DNA of 64,000 nucleotides, taken from positions 372,001-436,000 of the forward strand of contig NZ_CTDX01000016.1 of NCBI RefSeq assembly GCF_001375515.1, written 5' to 3'. Below, in pieces: positions 36,636 through 46,202 of this stretch. The notes under the pieces were generated by a model that saw nothing but the letters and a program-made list of their open reading frames with translations, searched no databases and had not been told where the DNA came from. The position numbers were made by a program, and so were the translations under genes. Position 1 is the first letter of the stretch. Every line of letters starts with the position of its first letter. The stretch comes from Bacillus kwashiorkori. Lineage in GTDB: Bacteria > Bacillota > Bacilli > Bacillales > Caldibacillaceae.

Positions 36636-37220
36636 TTGGAAGCAAAAAAAACTTTTCGGAAAAAAATGAATGAAACTCTATCGACACTAGGACAACTAGA
36701 ATATCAACGGTTATCAGAACAAATTGCTGAAAATTTATATAGCACTAGTTATTGGCAAAAAGCAAATGTTATCGGAATTACAATTTCTCGTTTTCCCGAG
36801 GTCAATACTTATCCAATCATTGAAAAGGCTTGGCGAGAAGGGAAAACAGTTACTGTCCCAAAATGTATTCCTAAAACAAGAAAATTAGACTTTAGAAAAA
36901 TTACAGATTTTTCCCAATGCGAGAAAGGCTATTTTCAATTAATAGAACCTTTAATTAATCAGACAGAAGCAGTGGAAAAAAACTCAATTGATTTATTAAT
37001 TGTTCCAGGTTTAGCCTTTACAGAAAATGGAGAACGAATTGGGTTTGGCGGTGGATATTATGACCGCTATTTAGAACAATTTAATGGTCCTACGTTATCT
37101 TTAGCATTTGAAATACAAATTGTACAACAGTTGCCTCTCGAAGAACATGACTTCCAAATAGATCAAATTATCTCAGAAGCAAATATTTATGATGCGAATA
37201 AGAAAAATTACCGCGGATAA
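36636..37220 (+). CDS. yqgN: 5-formyltetrahydrofolate cyclo-ligase
   Basis: Converts 5-formyl-THF to 5,10-methenyl-THF with ATP. The C-terminal signature ERIGFGGGYYDRYL is intact, with DLLIVPGLAFT before it. The N-terminal KKTFRKKMNETL is typical. TTG at 36636 is preferred, with GTGGGGTG 5 bases upstream; GTG at 36630 is in frame but overlaps that site. Length 194 residues. It is followed 42 bases later by a small membrane protein gene and then the rhomboid gene, as in B. subtilis yqgN-yqgO-yqgP. Confidence 0.92.
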   Translation: MEAKKTFRKKMNETLSTLGQLEYQRLSEQIAENLYSTSYWQKANVIGITISRFPEVNTYPIIEKAWREGKTVTVPKCIPKTRKLDFRKITDFSQCEKGYFQLIEPLINQTEAVEKNSIDLLIVPGLAFTENGERIGFGGGYYDRYLEQFNGPTLSLAFEIQIVQQLPLEEHDFQIDQIISEANIYDANKKNYRG

Positions 37221-37262
37221 AATAAAGAAACTAACAGAAACTAACAGCAGGAGGATGATATT

Positions 37263-37460
37263 ATGCTGTCTAGTTTGTTTCGGAAAATAATCATGTTGAC
37301 TACCGCTTTTATGATTTATAAAAATCGATATCGCATTATGAATTGGGTATTAAGTTTTCCAACTATAAGACAAGTAGCAGTAAGTACAACGATGAAAATT
37401 CCACTTATTAGAAAAATGTTTTTTCAATCCACCTTCCGATCGGATGTTGCAGGCAAATAG
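37263..37460 (+). CDS. yqgO: YqgO-like small protein
   Basis: A 65-residue basic protein with an amphipathic or hydrophobic N-terminal helix (LFRKIIMLTTAFMIYKNRYR) and a second one (WVLSFPTIRQVAVSTTM). AGCAGGAGGATG lies upstream of the ATG. It sits between yqgN and the rhomboid gene, the place of yqgO. The stop codon lies inside the following terminator hairpin. Function unknown. Confidence 0.68.
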   Translation: MLSSLFRKIIMLTTAFMIYKNRYRIMNWVLSFPTIRQVAVSTTMKIPLIRKMFFQSTFRSDVAGK

Positions 37461-37476
37461 CCTGCATTTTTTTTTT
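37448..37476 (+). terminator. Terminator after yqgO
   Basis: Perfect 7-bp stem TGCAGGC/GCCTGCA followed by ten T residues. It overlaps the end of the coding region. Confidence 0.9.
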
Positions 37477-37578
37477 GGAAAAAGGAAAGAAATTATATAT
37501 CTTAAGAGAAACTCTTTACATTTGTTTTTTTTATTCGTTATAGTTAAAGAAAGACTTTTTTAGAAAGTGGGGAATATA

Positions 37579-38766
37579 TTGAGCTCACGCGAAGATTTTA
37601 TTTACTGGAGCATGGTCCGATATTTTATTTTCCAAAAACATTACCGTCTCATCCATTTATCAGAAAATCAAAATGAAATTTGGCTAGTAAATCGTTCACA
37701 TAAAAAATTTCCGCTTATCCATTTGCAACGTGAAGATGTGGACTGGAGTAATAGACTGAAACAAACAATTGAATTGACCGCAGTTAATGCAATTAGGCTA
37801 AGGAAAAGTTTGTTTTTACCAAATAAACAAGCGTTAAATATTGTTGTTTCCGCATTACCGCCAGTTGATTCTTATGAATATTTATTAGAAAAACCTTTGC
37901 AACTAGATAAGGGGAAAATGACCGTCTATTCATCCTTAATAGCAGGAGCGGAAAGCTCATCACAAATTCAATCGGTGATTCATTTATTCGGTGACAGTAA
38001 TGAGATTACGTTGCAAGATGATTACGATTCGCTGCAAATAGCTGCAATGCGAGAAACCATACTGCGTCATGCAGTTAAGGAAATGAAAAATGAACAATCG
38101 TTATTTAATTATAGTAAACCATTATTCACTTATATTTTCCTTGCCATCCAAATCGTCATTTTTTTATTATTAGAGCTTAGCGGTGGAAGCACGGACCCAT
38201 ACGTCTTGCTTCAATTCGGTGCAAAATATAATCCTGCCATTTTAGCGGGGGAATGGTGGCGATTTATTACACCGATGTTTATTCATATTGGTGTGTTACA
38301 TTTATTAATGAATTCTATTGCATTATATTATTTAGGTTCTGCAGTGGAGAAGCTGTACGGTAATTTCCGGTTTTTATTTATTTATCTTTTTTCTGGAATC
38401 GCGGGTTCTATTGCTAGCTTTGTTTTTAATCCCTTTGATTTATCCGCTGGGGCAAGTGGTGCCATTTTCGGTTGTTTTGGGGCATTGTTATATTTCGGCC
38501 TGGAATATCCCCATATCTTTTTCCGAACGATGGGAATGAATATTCTTTTCTTATTAGGTTTTAATTTAATCTTCGGTTTTACTGTTCCTGGTATTGATAA
38601 TTCTGGCCATATTGGCGGTTTAATTGGTGGTTTCCTAGCAACTGGAATTTTCCACTTTCCGAAAAAAACAAAGAAAACGAAACAATTACTCTTCTTATTA
38701 GTTACCGTTTTGTTGACTATTTTTACATTATTTTTCGGATATAAAATCTTGCCAGTCCCTTTGTAA
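37579..38766 (+). CDS. yqgP: Rhomboid family intramembrane serine protease (YqgP/GluP-like, without TPR tail)
   Basis: Intramembrane protease that cleaves substrates near the membrane surface; B. subtilis YqgP (GluP) degrades the Mg transporter MgtE with FtsH. Residues 1-175 are a cytosolic domain. The membrane core contains GEWWRFITPMFIHIGVLHLL, the catalytic Ser in GASGAIFG (about S293) and the catalytic His in NSGHIGGLIGG (about H344). TTG at 37579 follows AAAGTGGGGA. The 395-residue protein ends right after the last transmembrane helix, so the C-terminal TPR domain I remember for B. subtilis YqgP is missing. No frameshift remnant is visible. Confidence 0.9.
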   Translation: MSSREDFIYWSMVRYFIFQKHYRLIHLSENQNEIWLVNRSHKKFPLIHLQREDVDWSNRLKQTIELTAVNAIRLRKSLFLPNKQALNIVVSALPPVDSYEYLLEKPLQLDKGKMTVYSSLIAGAESSSQIQSVIHLFGDSNEITLQDDYDSLQIAAMRETILRHAVKEMKNEQSLFNYSKPLFTYIFLAIQIVIFLLLELSGGSTDPYVLLQFGAKYNPAILAGEWWRFITPMFIHIGVLHLLMNSIALYYLGSAVEKLYGNFRFLFIYLFSGIAGSIASFVFNPFDLSAGASGAIFGCFGALLYFGLEYPHIFFRTMGMNILFLLGFNLIFGFTVPGIDNSGHIGGLIGGFLATGIFHFPKKTKKTKQLLFLLVTVLLTIFTLFFGYKILPVPL

Positions 38767-38791
38767 AAACGGTAACAAAAGACATGTGAAG

Positions 38792-39655
38792 TTATTGAAT
38801 AGTTTGTTTAAGTAAGATGGATTCTCCTTCTTTCGTTTCAAATACGACGTAAATACTTTGTTTATTTTTAGAAAGTAAAATAAAAGGGATGGTACTGCCT
38901 AATGGTTTAATAAAGGTGCCATCTTTTTTTCTAATACCAAGAAAATAGTTTTTATAAATGCCTTCTGAAAGCTGGCCGATTAGCTTATTTGTCTGTTGTT
39001 GAGAAAAATTCGGTAACGGTTTCGTTGCATAATTCGGTAAATCCATTAAAGAGAGTACAGTAAAATAGTCAAGATTCAATTGAAAAGTATCGGTTGCTTT
39101 TTTTAAACTATCCATGATTACCTTATTTGCTCTTGCATCCAATTTTTCCTGCCAAATTTTTTCTAAATCATTTCCAGCTGTATTAAAATAGTATGATCCT
39201 TTATTATTTTGAAAAAACACATACATTTTGTCATTAGATATGGATTGAGCACTAAATATGTTGCCATCTTTATGAATTTCTGCATGATGAAAACTAAGTG
39301 CCTCGATTAAACTAGGCTCTTTTAGCGTGATTTTCTTCCGTTGTTTTAATAATTTGCTATTTTCCCTCCATTGATTACTACTGCCTATTAGTCTCCCGTT
39401 CTGATAAATAAAAGTTATATCTTGACGTAAAAATGTTTCTTGATCACTATTAGAAAAAGTATGAACTTCTAGCTTTATCGTATTTTCCTTTTCCTTCGTC
39501 GCTTTTATTTCTGTTTTGGCGTCGGTAAAGGTAATGGTTTCATCTATTGGAAAATAAGTAATACTTTCACTAACTTTATGTTCAGTTTGTAAAAACCAAA
39601 GTAAGCCCGTAAGAAAAACTAAACAAAAAATGATCAGTGGTAATTTTTTATTCAT
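38792..39655 (-). CDS. Uncharacterised membrane-anchored protein
   Basis: I do not recognise this 287-residue protein. One N-terminal hydrophobic segment (LPLIIFCLVFLTGLLWFL) anchors or exports it. The rest is a hydrophilic, beta-rich extracytoplasmic domain with no Cys and many Lys and Asn, including TFLRQDITFIYQNGRLIG and DYFTVLSLMDLPNYATKPL. A GGAGGGATAT site lies upstream of the ATG. It is convergent with yqgP (25 bases between stops) and divergent from the SpoVAF-like gene. It could be a sporulation or envelope protein, but this is only context. Confidence 0.75.
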   Translation of the reverse strand: MNKKLPLIIFCLVFLTGLLWFLQTEHKVSESITYFPIDETITFTDAKTEIKATKEKENTIKLEVHTFSNSDQETFLRQDITFIYQNGRLIGSSNQWRENSKLLKQRKKITLKEPSLIEALSFHHAEIHKDGNIFSAQSISNDKMYVFFQNNKGSYYFNTAGNDLEKIWQEKLDARANKVIMDSLKKATDTFQLNLDYFTVLSLMDLPNYATKPLPNFSQQQTNKLIGQLSEGIYKNYFLGIRKKDGTFIKPLGSTIPFILLSKNKQSIYVVFETKEGESILLKQTIQ

Positions 39656-39822
39656 CTATATCCCTCCACTTTTTTGGAGCTTTTTTAGCAATATATGAGG
39701 TTGTCCCTTAATCTATGAATGATTGTTTGTTTTTTTTAAGTTTGCGAATGTAAGTATGAATAGTTGTTAAACTGTCCATGCTGTTAAGGGAAATTTTTTG
39801 CAAAAGAAAAGCAGGTGGCATA

Positions 39823-41283
39823 ATGGAGATGACAAAAAAAATTCCGTTACATAAAGATATAAATAAAAATATTTCCATATTGAAGGAATTATTAGGTGTA
39901 GAAAAAAGTTTTGACGTAATCCATCTAGATATGGTTTACGCAGAACGAAAAATGGCTATTTTTTTTATTGATGGTTTTATTAAAGATAATGTTTTTTTAT
40001 TAATCCGGAAGGAACTAGCAAAATTAAAGCCTGAGGACCTTGCTGAAGATCCAGTAAAAAAATTCACCCATACACAAATACCGTATGTGGAAATTGAAAA
40101 AACGGATGATCTTAATAAAGTAGTTGAAGGAGTATTGGCAGGACCAACTGCTCTTTTAATCGATGGAATTGATGAGGCTATATTAATTGATTCCAGAACA
40201 TACCCAGCAAGGGGACCAGAGGAACCAGATACAGAGAGAGTTGTTCGCGGTTCTAGAGATGGATTCGTTGAAACGATTGTTTTTAATACAGTGTTAACGA
40301 GAAGAAGAATTAGAGATAAATCATTACGAATGGAATATATGCAAGTTGGGCGCCGATCAAAGACAGATATCGTTCTATGTTATCTTGAAGATATTGCCGA
40401 TCAAAACTTAGTAAAGGATATAAAAAGTTCTTTAGAAAAAATTGATACGGACGGGTTGCCTATGGCTGAGAAAACGATAGAAGAATTTATTTCTGGTCAA
40501 CATTGGAACCCATATCCGACGGTTAGATATACGGAGCGCCCAGATACTGCGGCATCACATATTTATGATGGTCATGTAATTATATTTGTTGATGGGTCAC
40601 CAAGTGCGTTAATTGCGCCAACAACTTTTTGGCATCATTTGCAACATGCTGAGGAATATCGAAATAAACCGATTGTTGGGGCATATTTACGTTTTGTCCG
40701 TTTTATTGCGGTTTGGGCTTCCATTTTTTTATTACCGCTTTGGTATTTATTTGCAGTCAAGCCAGATTTGTTACCGAAAGCATTAGCATTTATTGGTCCG
40801 AATGAAGATGGGCAAGTACCATTATTTTTACAATTTCTAATTGTAGAAGTAGGTATAGATATATTGCGAATGGCTGCAGTTCATACTCCGACCTCTTTAG
40901 CTACAGCCCTCGGTTTAGTTGCAGCATTAATGATTGGACAAGTAGCAGTAGAAGTTGGTCTATTGACTAACGAAGTCATCTTATATTTATCGATAGCTGC
41001 AATCGGGACTTTTGCTACTCCGAGTTATGAATTAAGTCTAGCCAATCGGATAATGCGAATCTTTTTGTTAATATTAACTGCATGGTTAAAAGTATATGGC
41101 TTTGTTGCAGGAATAACTGTATGGATTTTGTTATTAGTGACAATGCGGTCTTATAATGTGCCTTATATGTGGCCGTTTATTCCGTTTAATTTTAGAGCCT
41201 TTAGGGATGTATTAGTTCGTTCCCCCATTCCTTTACAACGAGCCCGTCCAGATATTTTAAATCCACAAGATCCAGATCGTTGA
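39823..41283 (+). CDS. Spore germination protein of the GerA/SpoVAF family
   Basis: Membrane protein of the GerAA-like family; SpoVAF acts in dipicolinic acid release or germinant signalling in the spore inner membrane. The N-terminal 240 residues are cytosolic, with VIHLDMVYAERKMAIFFIDG. VRGSRDGFVETIVFNTVLTRRRIRD is the family signature. Then come 5-6 transmembrane helices (from about residue 290) and a basic tail ending LNPQDPDR. ATG at 39823 follows AGGTGG. Length 486 residues. It stands alone, not in a spoVA operon, so it may be a paralogue of spoVAF. Confidence 0.88.
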   Translation: MEMTKKIPLHKDINKNISILKELLGVEKSFDVIHLDMVYAERKMAIFFIDGFIKDNVFLLIRKELAKLKPEDLAEDPVKKFTHTQIPYVEIEKTDDLNKVVEGVLAGPTALLIDGIDEAILIDSRTYPARGPEEPDTERVVRGSRDGFVETIVFNTVLTRRRIRDKSLRMEYMQVGRRSKTDIVLCYLEDIADQNLVKDIKSSLEKIDTDGLPMAEKTIEEFISGQHWNPYPTVRYTERPDTAASHIYDGHVIIFVDGSPSALIAPTTFWHHLQHAEEYRNKPIVGAYLRFVRFIAVWASIFLLPLWYLFAVKPDLLPKALAFIGPNEDGQVPLFLQFLIVEVGIDILRMAAVHTPTSLATALGLVAALMIGQVAVEVGLLTNEVILYLSIAAIGTFATPSYELSLANRIMRIFLLILTAWLKVYGFVAGITVWILLLVTMRSYNVPYMWPFIPFNFRAFRDVLVRSPIPLQRARPDILNPQDPDR

Positions 41284-41285
41284 TT

Positions 41286-41311
41286 AAACTGCTTTTTTAA
41301 GCAGTTTTTTT
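41286..41311 (+). terminator. Terminator of the SpoVAF-like gene
   Basis: AAACTGCTT/AAGCAGTTT stem with a T4 loop and a T run. The stop codon is three bases upstream. Confidence 0.9.
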
Positions 41312-41429
41312 CATTCAATTATGGATATTTTTTGACAAGGAGATTACAGCTAACCTCATTTTTTTATTTTCAATGCGATTTTGTGAAAAGTATAGTATAA
41401 TATAGTGGAAAATTAAGGGTGAGGTTGCC

Positions 41430-41639
41430 ATGAAAACGATTTATGATGTTCAACAACTATTAAAAAAATACGGAATAATAATTTACGTAGGGAATCGGAT
41501 TGCCGACTTAGAAATGATGGAATTTGAATTAAAGGAATTATATCAGTCCCAATTAGTTGACCGTAATGATTTTCAAATGGCGCTTTTATTATTACGGCAC
41601 GAAATACAAAAAGAAAAAGATAAATTAGGTGATAAATAA
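41430..41639 (+). CDS. yqgQ: YqgQ (DUF910) family protein
   Basis: A 69-residue helical protein, MKTIYDVQQLLKKYGIIIYV and onward, with ADLEMMEFELKELYQSQLV, typical of YqgQ, which is thought to bind nucleic acid. The ATG at 41430 has GGTGAGG upstream. The stop overlaps the glcK start (TAATG), so translation is coupled, as in B. subtilis and many Firmicutes. The functional link to glucokinase is unknown. Confidence 0.92.
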   Translation: MKTIYDVQQLLKKYGIIIYVGNRIADLEMMEFELKELYQSQLVDRNDFQMALLLLRHEIQKEKDKLGDK

Positions 41640-42604
41640 TGACAAAACAGTATATTTTTGCAGTAGACCTTGGAGGAACAACAACGAAACTTGCCTTTTT
41701 GACAGCAGAAGGTGGCTTTGTTGAAAAATGGGAAATACCGACAGATATTAGTGATAACGGTAAAAACATCGTGAAAAATATTGCTAAATCATTTCAAAAT
41801 AAAGTACGTGACTTACAATTATCCACTACTGATTTTTTAGGAGTTGGAATGGGTACGCCCGGTCCTGTCGTTCATGGAGGAATCATATCAAAAGCAGTTA
41901 ATTTAGGATGGGAAAATTATCCTTTAAAGGATGAATTGGAGCAGGAATTATCGATGCCAGCTTTTGTCGGAAATGATGCCAATTGTGCAGCCCTAGGAGA
42001 AATGTGGAAAGGTGCTGGAAACGGTAAAAGCAATTTAGTCTTCGTTACTTTAGGAACTGGAGTAGGCGGCGGGGTCATTGTTAATGGAGACATTGTTGAA
42101 GGAACGAATGGCGGTGCTGGTGAAATAGGCCATATGAGCGTTCAGTTGCAGAATGGATATTTATGTAATTGTGGAAAACATGGATGCCTTGAGACCGTTG
42201 CATCTGCAACAGGCATAGTGAAGATTGCTCTAGATACGTTAAAGCGATATGAAGGGAATAGTCCGCTTCAATCAATTTTAGCTGAGAATGGAAATATATC
42301 AGCGAAGGATATTTTTGACCATGCAAAAGAAAAGGATGAAATTGCTTTAGAAATTGTAGATCAATTTGCAAACTATTTAGGGTATGGATTAGGTACCCTT
42401 GCGACAATTTTAAATCCAGAGGCGTTTGTTATCGGTGGTGGGGTTTCGAAAGCGGGTACTATCTTGATTGAAACAGTGACAAAATATTACAATCAATATG
42501 CATTCCCACCATCACGTGAAGATACGGATATTCTTCTTGCTACGTTAGGAAATGATGCTGGTGTTATTGGAGCAGGGTGGTTAGTGAAGAAAAATATGTT
42601 GTAA
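41639..42604 (+). CDS. glcK: Glucokinase (ROK family)
   Basis: Phosphorylates glucose to glucose-6-phosphate with ATP. ROK features are DLGGTTTKLAF at the N-terminus (phosphate loop), VGNDANCAALGE with the catalytic Asp, TLGTGVGGGVI, the GEIGHMSV sugar-binding His and the zinc motif CNCGKHGC. Length 321 residues. The overlap with yqgQ fixes the start. A strong terminator follows. ROK members can also use other hexoses, but the synteny with B. subtilis yqgQ-glcK favours glucokinase. Confidence 0.95.
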   Translation: MTKQYIFAVDLGGTTTKLAFLTAEGGFVEKWEIPTDISDNGKNIVKNIAKSFQNKVRDLQLSTTDFLGVGMGTPGPVVHGGIISKAVNLGWENYPLKDELEQELSMPAFVGNDANCAALGEMWKGAGNGKSNLVFVTLGTGVGGGVIVNGDIVEGTNGGAGEIGHMSVQLQNGYLCNCGKHGCLETVASATGIVKIALDTLKRYEGNSPLQSILAENGNISAKDIFDHAKEKDEIALEIVDQFANYLGYGLGTLATILNPEAFVIGGGVSKAGTILIETVTKYYNQYAFPPSREDTDILLATLGNDAGVIGAGWLVKKNML

Positions 42605-42630
42605 TACTTATAAAGAAATATCATACAAAT

Positions 42631-42663
42631 AAACAAGGAGTTGTGACAAGCTCCTTGTTTTTT
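42631..42663 (+). terminator. Terminator of yqgQ-glcK
   Basis: AAACAAGGAG/CTCCTTGTTT stem with a T run continuing to 42663. Confidence 0.92.
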
Positions 42664-42777
42664 AGTGAAGATTCAATTTTCAAAAAATGGAATTTCATGA
42701 AACATTTAAGCGTTTTAACCGTCTAATAATAGGGGTATATAAATACACGGTCAATTTATTTGAATATGTATAAATAA

Positions 42778-42806
42778 TTGCATTTGTTTTTAAAAAGTAT
42801 TATTAT
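42778..42806 (+). promoter_or_regulatory. Candidate promoter of yqgS
   Basis: TTGCAT (42778-42783), a 17-base spacer and TATTAT (42801-42806), about 75 bases before the start codon. Confidence 0.55.
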
Positions 42807-42879
42807 ATGATTTGTTTAAACATGAATGTGGATGCCATTATTTTACATTGTTCATTGTTAACAAAGGAGGCATTTTAGT

Positions 42880-44751
42880 ATGAAGTTCCTAAAGCAATCT
42901 AAATTTGCGCTAATAATGATTGCAACAGTACTTTTATGGGTAAAAACATACATTACTTATAAAGCTACTTTTCACATTTCTACTGATAACGCAATGCAAG
43001 AGTTCATCTTGTTTATAAACCCGATTAGTTTTCTATTAATCATTTTTGGGATCTCCATGTTTTTAAAAGAAAAGAATCGTAATCGCTATATTTTAATTTC
43101 AAGTTTGTTAATTTCGGGCATATTGTATGCCAATATCGTTTTTTATCGGTTTTTCAATGATTTTATTACATTGCCATTACTATTCCAAACTAATAATTTT
43201 CGAGATTTAGATAGTAGTGTTATGGCAGAAATGCATTTAACAGATTTAGTATATTTCATAGATTTCTTTATTTTAGCATTAATTATTTATTTAAAACCGA
43301 AGTTTATCGAACACCAGCCATTTACTAAAATAAACCGTCGCGTTTTTTATTTAGTAACGGCAGCGATTGTTTTCTTTAACTTAGGATTAGCAGAAACAGA
43401 ACGGCCACAATTATTAACGAGAACTTTCGATAGAGAGTTACTTGTAAAAAATATTGGACCATTTAATTACACTTTATATGATATATATTTGCAGTCAAAA
43501 ACAACGGCACAGAAGGCGCTCGCTTCTAGTGATGATTTAGTGGAAATTGAAAACTACGTTAGAGCAAACGAAAAAAGTCCAAATCCGAAAATGTTTGGTA
43601 AGGCAAAAGGGAAAAATGTTATTTTAATTTCATTAGAGTCTACCCAAAGTTTCGTTATTAATTCAACAGTTAACGGACAAGAAATCACACCGTTTCTAAA
43701 TGATTTTATAAAAGAAAGTTACTATTTTCCTAATTTTTATCACCAAACTGGGCAAGGGAAAACTTCTGATTCTGAGTTTCTAGTGGATAATTCGCTATAT
43801 CCGTTAGGTCGCGGTGCGGTTTTCTTTACACACTCTAACAATGAGTTCCGCGCTTTGCCAGAAATATTATCTGAAAATGGTTATTTCACTGCTTCTTTAC
43901 ATGCAAATAATAAAGGCTTTTGGAACCGTGACATAATGTACAATGCATTAGGATATAATCGCTTTTATAGTATGGAAGATTACGAAATAACAGATGAAAA
44001 TAGTATTGGCTGGGGGTTAAAGGATATACCATTTTTTGAACAATCGATTCAACATTTGCAAAATATGCCTAAACCTTTCCATGCAAAATTTATAACATTA
44101 ACGAATCATCATCCATTCGAATTAGGCGAGGAAGATCAATTGATTGAACCATATAATTCAAATAGCAATACGGTAAATAATTATTTTGTAACAGTTCGAT
44201 ACACGGATGAAGCAGTAAAAAGATTGATAGAAGAGCTGAAGGCAAGCGGGATTTACGATGACTCCATCATTATTATGTATGGGGACCATTACGGGATTTC
44301 AGAAAATCATAATAAAGCAATGAGTCAATATTTAGGAAAAGATATTACTCCATTTGAAACCGCTCAATTGCAACGAGTACCGTTAATCATCCATATTCCG
44401 GGTGAAAAGGGGAAAACGATAGAAGAAGTCGGAGGACAAATTGACTTAAAGCCGACCATTTTACATTTACTAGGGATTGACACGGGTAGCGACTTAGAAT
44501 TTGGTCAAGATTTATTTGCAAAAGGACGGACAGATTTAGTAGTTTTCCGTGATGGTCGTTTTATTACGAATCACTTTGTCTATGTCGATGGTATTTGTTA
44601 CGATAAAAGTACTGGTGAACCGACAGATGAAGGATTATGTGGACCATATCGCGAAAAGGCATTAACAGAATTAGAATACTCCGACAAAATCATCTATGGA
44701 GATTTATTAAGATTTTTTGATGAAGATGGAAACATCATTAATAAAGAATAG
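42880..44751 (+). CDS. yqgS: Lipoteichoic acid synthase family protein
   Basis: Polymerises glycerol-phosphate from phosphatidylglycerol, or primes LTA, on the outer membrane face. Five N-terminal transmembrane helices (to about residue 175) precede an extracellular sulfatase-fold domain. This has ISLESTQSF (metal Glu), the catalytic Thr in [10 protein letters not shown] (about T295) and [13 protein letters not shown] with the metal Asp/His. Length 623 residues. AAAGGAGGC precedes the ATG. The place between glcK and yqgU matches YqgS, one of several LtaS paralogues in B. subtilis. Which paralogue activity it has cannot be told. Confidence 0.92.
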   Translation: MKFLKQSKFALIMIATVLLWVKTYITYKATFHISTDNAMQEFILFINPISFLLIIFGISMFLKEKNRNRYILISSLLISGILYANIVFYRFFNDFITLPLLFQTNNFRDLDSSVMAEMHLTDLVYFIDFFILALIIYLKPKFIEHQPFTKINRRVFYLVTAAIVFFNLGLAETERPQLLTRTFDRELLVKNIGPFNYTLYDIYLQSKTTAQKALASSDDLVEIENYVRANEKSPNPKMFGKAKGKNVILISLESTQSFVINSTVNGQEITPFLNDFIKESYYFPNFYHQTGQGKTSDSEFLVDNSLYPLGRGAVFFTHSNNEFRALPEILSENGYFTASLHANNKGFWNRDIMYNALGYNRFYSMEDYEITDENSIGWGLKDIPFFEQSIQHLQNMPKPFHAKFITLTNHHPFELGEEDQLIEPYNSNSNTVNNYFVTVRYTDEAVKRLIEELKASGIYDDSIIIMYGDHYGISENHNKAMSQYLGKDITPFETAQLQRVPLIIHIPGEKGKTIEEVGGQIDLKPTILHLLGIDTGSDLEFGQDLFAKGRTDLVVFRDGRFITNHFVYVDGICYDKSTGEPTDEGLCGPYREKALTELEYSDKIIYGDLLRFFDEDGNIINKE

Positions 44752-44768
44752 CAAGTCAATATTTTTGG

Positions 44769-44801
44769 AGGACACATTTTTTCAATGTGTTCTTCTTTTG
44801 T
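44769..44801 (+). terminator. Terminator of yqgS
   Basis: AGGACACATT/AATGTGTTCT stem (one G-U pair) followed by a T-rich tract. Confidence 0.85.
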
Positions 44802-45068
44802 TTTATATAAACGAGAAAAAAGTGTTATTTTCAATATCTTAATGGAAAGTTTTTTCGATCATGCATGCGGGCAGCCTTTGTTATTGTTTTTTTATTATTA
44901 ATTGTCTTATTTTATTTGATAAACATTTTAATAATTACCTGGATATAGAAGTGTTTGTCATTTTACGTTTGATTTTGTCATCAATTATTAAAATTAATGC
45001 AATAAAAATGAAACATTTTTTATATGTATTCGTCTAATAATATAGATGGTGATGGAAGGGGGAGGTTA
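44802..45068. other. Gap between yqgS and yqgU
   Basis: AT-rich. It contains a 27-codon hydrophobic micro-ORF (44865-44948), listed separately. An in-frame ATG at 45024 upstream of yqgU has no ribosome binding site. No clear promoter was found. Confidence 0.45.
44865..44948 (+). CDS. Possible 27-residue membrane micro-protein
   Basis: Starting at ATG 44865 the frame reads MRAAFVIVFLLLIVLFYLIN and then seven more residues ending in TWI before TAG. The whole peptide is one transmembrane-like helix with a single basic residue at the N-terminus, as in many sporulation or stress micro-proteins. The only purine-rich site (GGAAAG, about 44844-44849) is some 15 bases upstream, so translation is doubtful. 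An AT-rich chance ORF is the alternative. Confidence 0.25.
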   Translation: MRAAFVIVFLLLIVLFYLINILIITWI

Positions 45069-46202
45069 ATGAAAAGAACACCTGTTGTACTTATGCTTGC
45101 TTTACTTTTATTTACTTTACTACTTACAAGCTGCCAAAATAATATTCATCAAGGAAAGACTAATTTACATAGTAAGAGATCAACTTCCCAAAATAATAAT
45201 TTACTAAAGCCATTGCCTAATAAAGAAATAGTGCCATTGCAACTTAATGTCCAACAATTTCACGGAGTTACCGGCTGGCTGAACAATAATGAAGTATTAG
45301 TTATCGAAAATGAAGGTGATGGCTCTTCTATATATGCCTATAATATTTGGACCGGGTCAAAGCAAATCATCTATACCTCCAAATCACCAATCACTTCTGC
45401 AAAACTTAATCGGTCCCGTACATATTTGGCTATACACACTTCCAATATGTTTCATGAAGCGGCGATGACTATCTTTGATTTAAAAACGCAAAAACCGTTA
45501 TATTCTACAAAAATAGAATCAACAGAAATTGATTATACATGGAATTCCTACTTAAATAGTGAATTATTAATTAGTGCCTTTCATGAAGATTGGACATTTT
45601 CAATGTATGTAGTGAATACAGACAATCAAACAATGAAGAAAATTGATATTCCTCAACCTTTTGCCGTTTGGAAAAGTGAAGAAGAATTAATTATGATTAA
45701 CTGGGATACTAGCTCCATTGCTACAGAATCACCACTAGCTATTTGGAAAGATGGTCAAATCGAGCAAGCATTAGTTGGGCGGAATTTTTATCATATTAAT
45801 GGTTGGAAAGATGTCATTTTAACCATTCGTACAGATTTGAAAAATAACCAAAAAGCATATATTTCCTTTTTCAATTCTTCACTTCAATTAATAGATGAGT
45901 TTCAAACTCCCCATTTGACTGCATACTCGGGTTGGGAAGTTCCTTTTTATGATCTAGTTAATAATTCGGAGTTTTTTATGGTTCAACCTTTAGAAAGCGG
46001 ATTGAGTGATATGTATGCAGGAGGTTTTCAATTAGTTAAAAGGAATATAAAAACGGGAGAGTCAAAAATTTTACTTAATTTGAATGATAATTTACCAATT
46101 AGTTGTTCTCCAGAAGGAAATTATTGTTTAACTGGGTACTATTTTGAAAACATCATCACCTTTAACGACAAAAAAATACAACCGCTCATTATTTTAGAAT
46201 AA
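45069..46202 (+). CDS. yqgU: YqgU-like lipoprotein
   Basis: A 377-residue exported lipoprotein. The signal ends LLTSC, with the lipid-modified Cys at residue 22. The mature part shows repeated beta-strand blades such as VTGWLNNNEVLVIEN, SAKLNRSRTYLAIH and EEELIMINWDTS, suggesting a beta-propeller. It ends NYCLTGYYFENI. ATG at 45069 follows GGGGGAGG; the upstream ATG at 45024 is not supported. The position matches yqgU of B. subtilis. Its function is unknown and its ligand cannot be guessed. Confidence 0.83.
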   Translation: MKRTPVVLMLALLLFTLLLTSCQNNIHQGKTNLHSKRSTSQNNNLLKPLPNKEIVPLQLNVQQFHGVTGWLNNNEVLVIENEGDGSSIYAYNIWTGSKQIIYTSKSPITSAKLNRSRTYLAIHTSNMFHEAAMTIFDLKTQKPLYSTKIESTEIDYTWNSYLNSELLISAFHEDWTFSMYVVNTDNQTMKKIDIPQPFAVWKSEEELIMINWDTSSIATESPLAIWKDGQIEQALVGRNFYHINGWKDVILTIRTDLKNNQKAYISFFNSSLQLIDEFQTPHLTAYSGWEVPFYDLVNNSEFFMVQPLESGLSDMYAGGFQLVKRNIKTGESKILLNLNDNLPISCSPEGNYCLTGYYFENIITFNDKKIQPLIILE

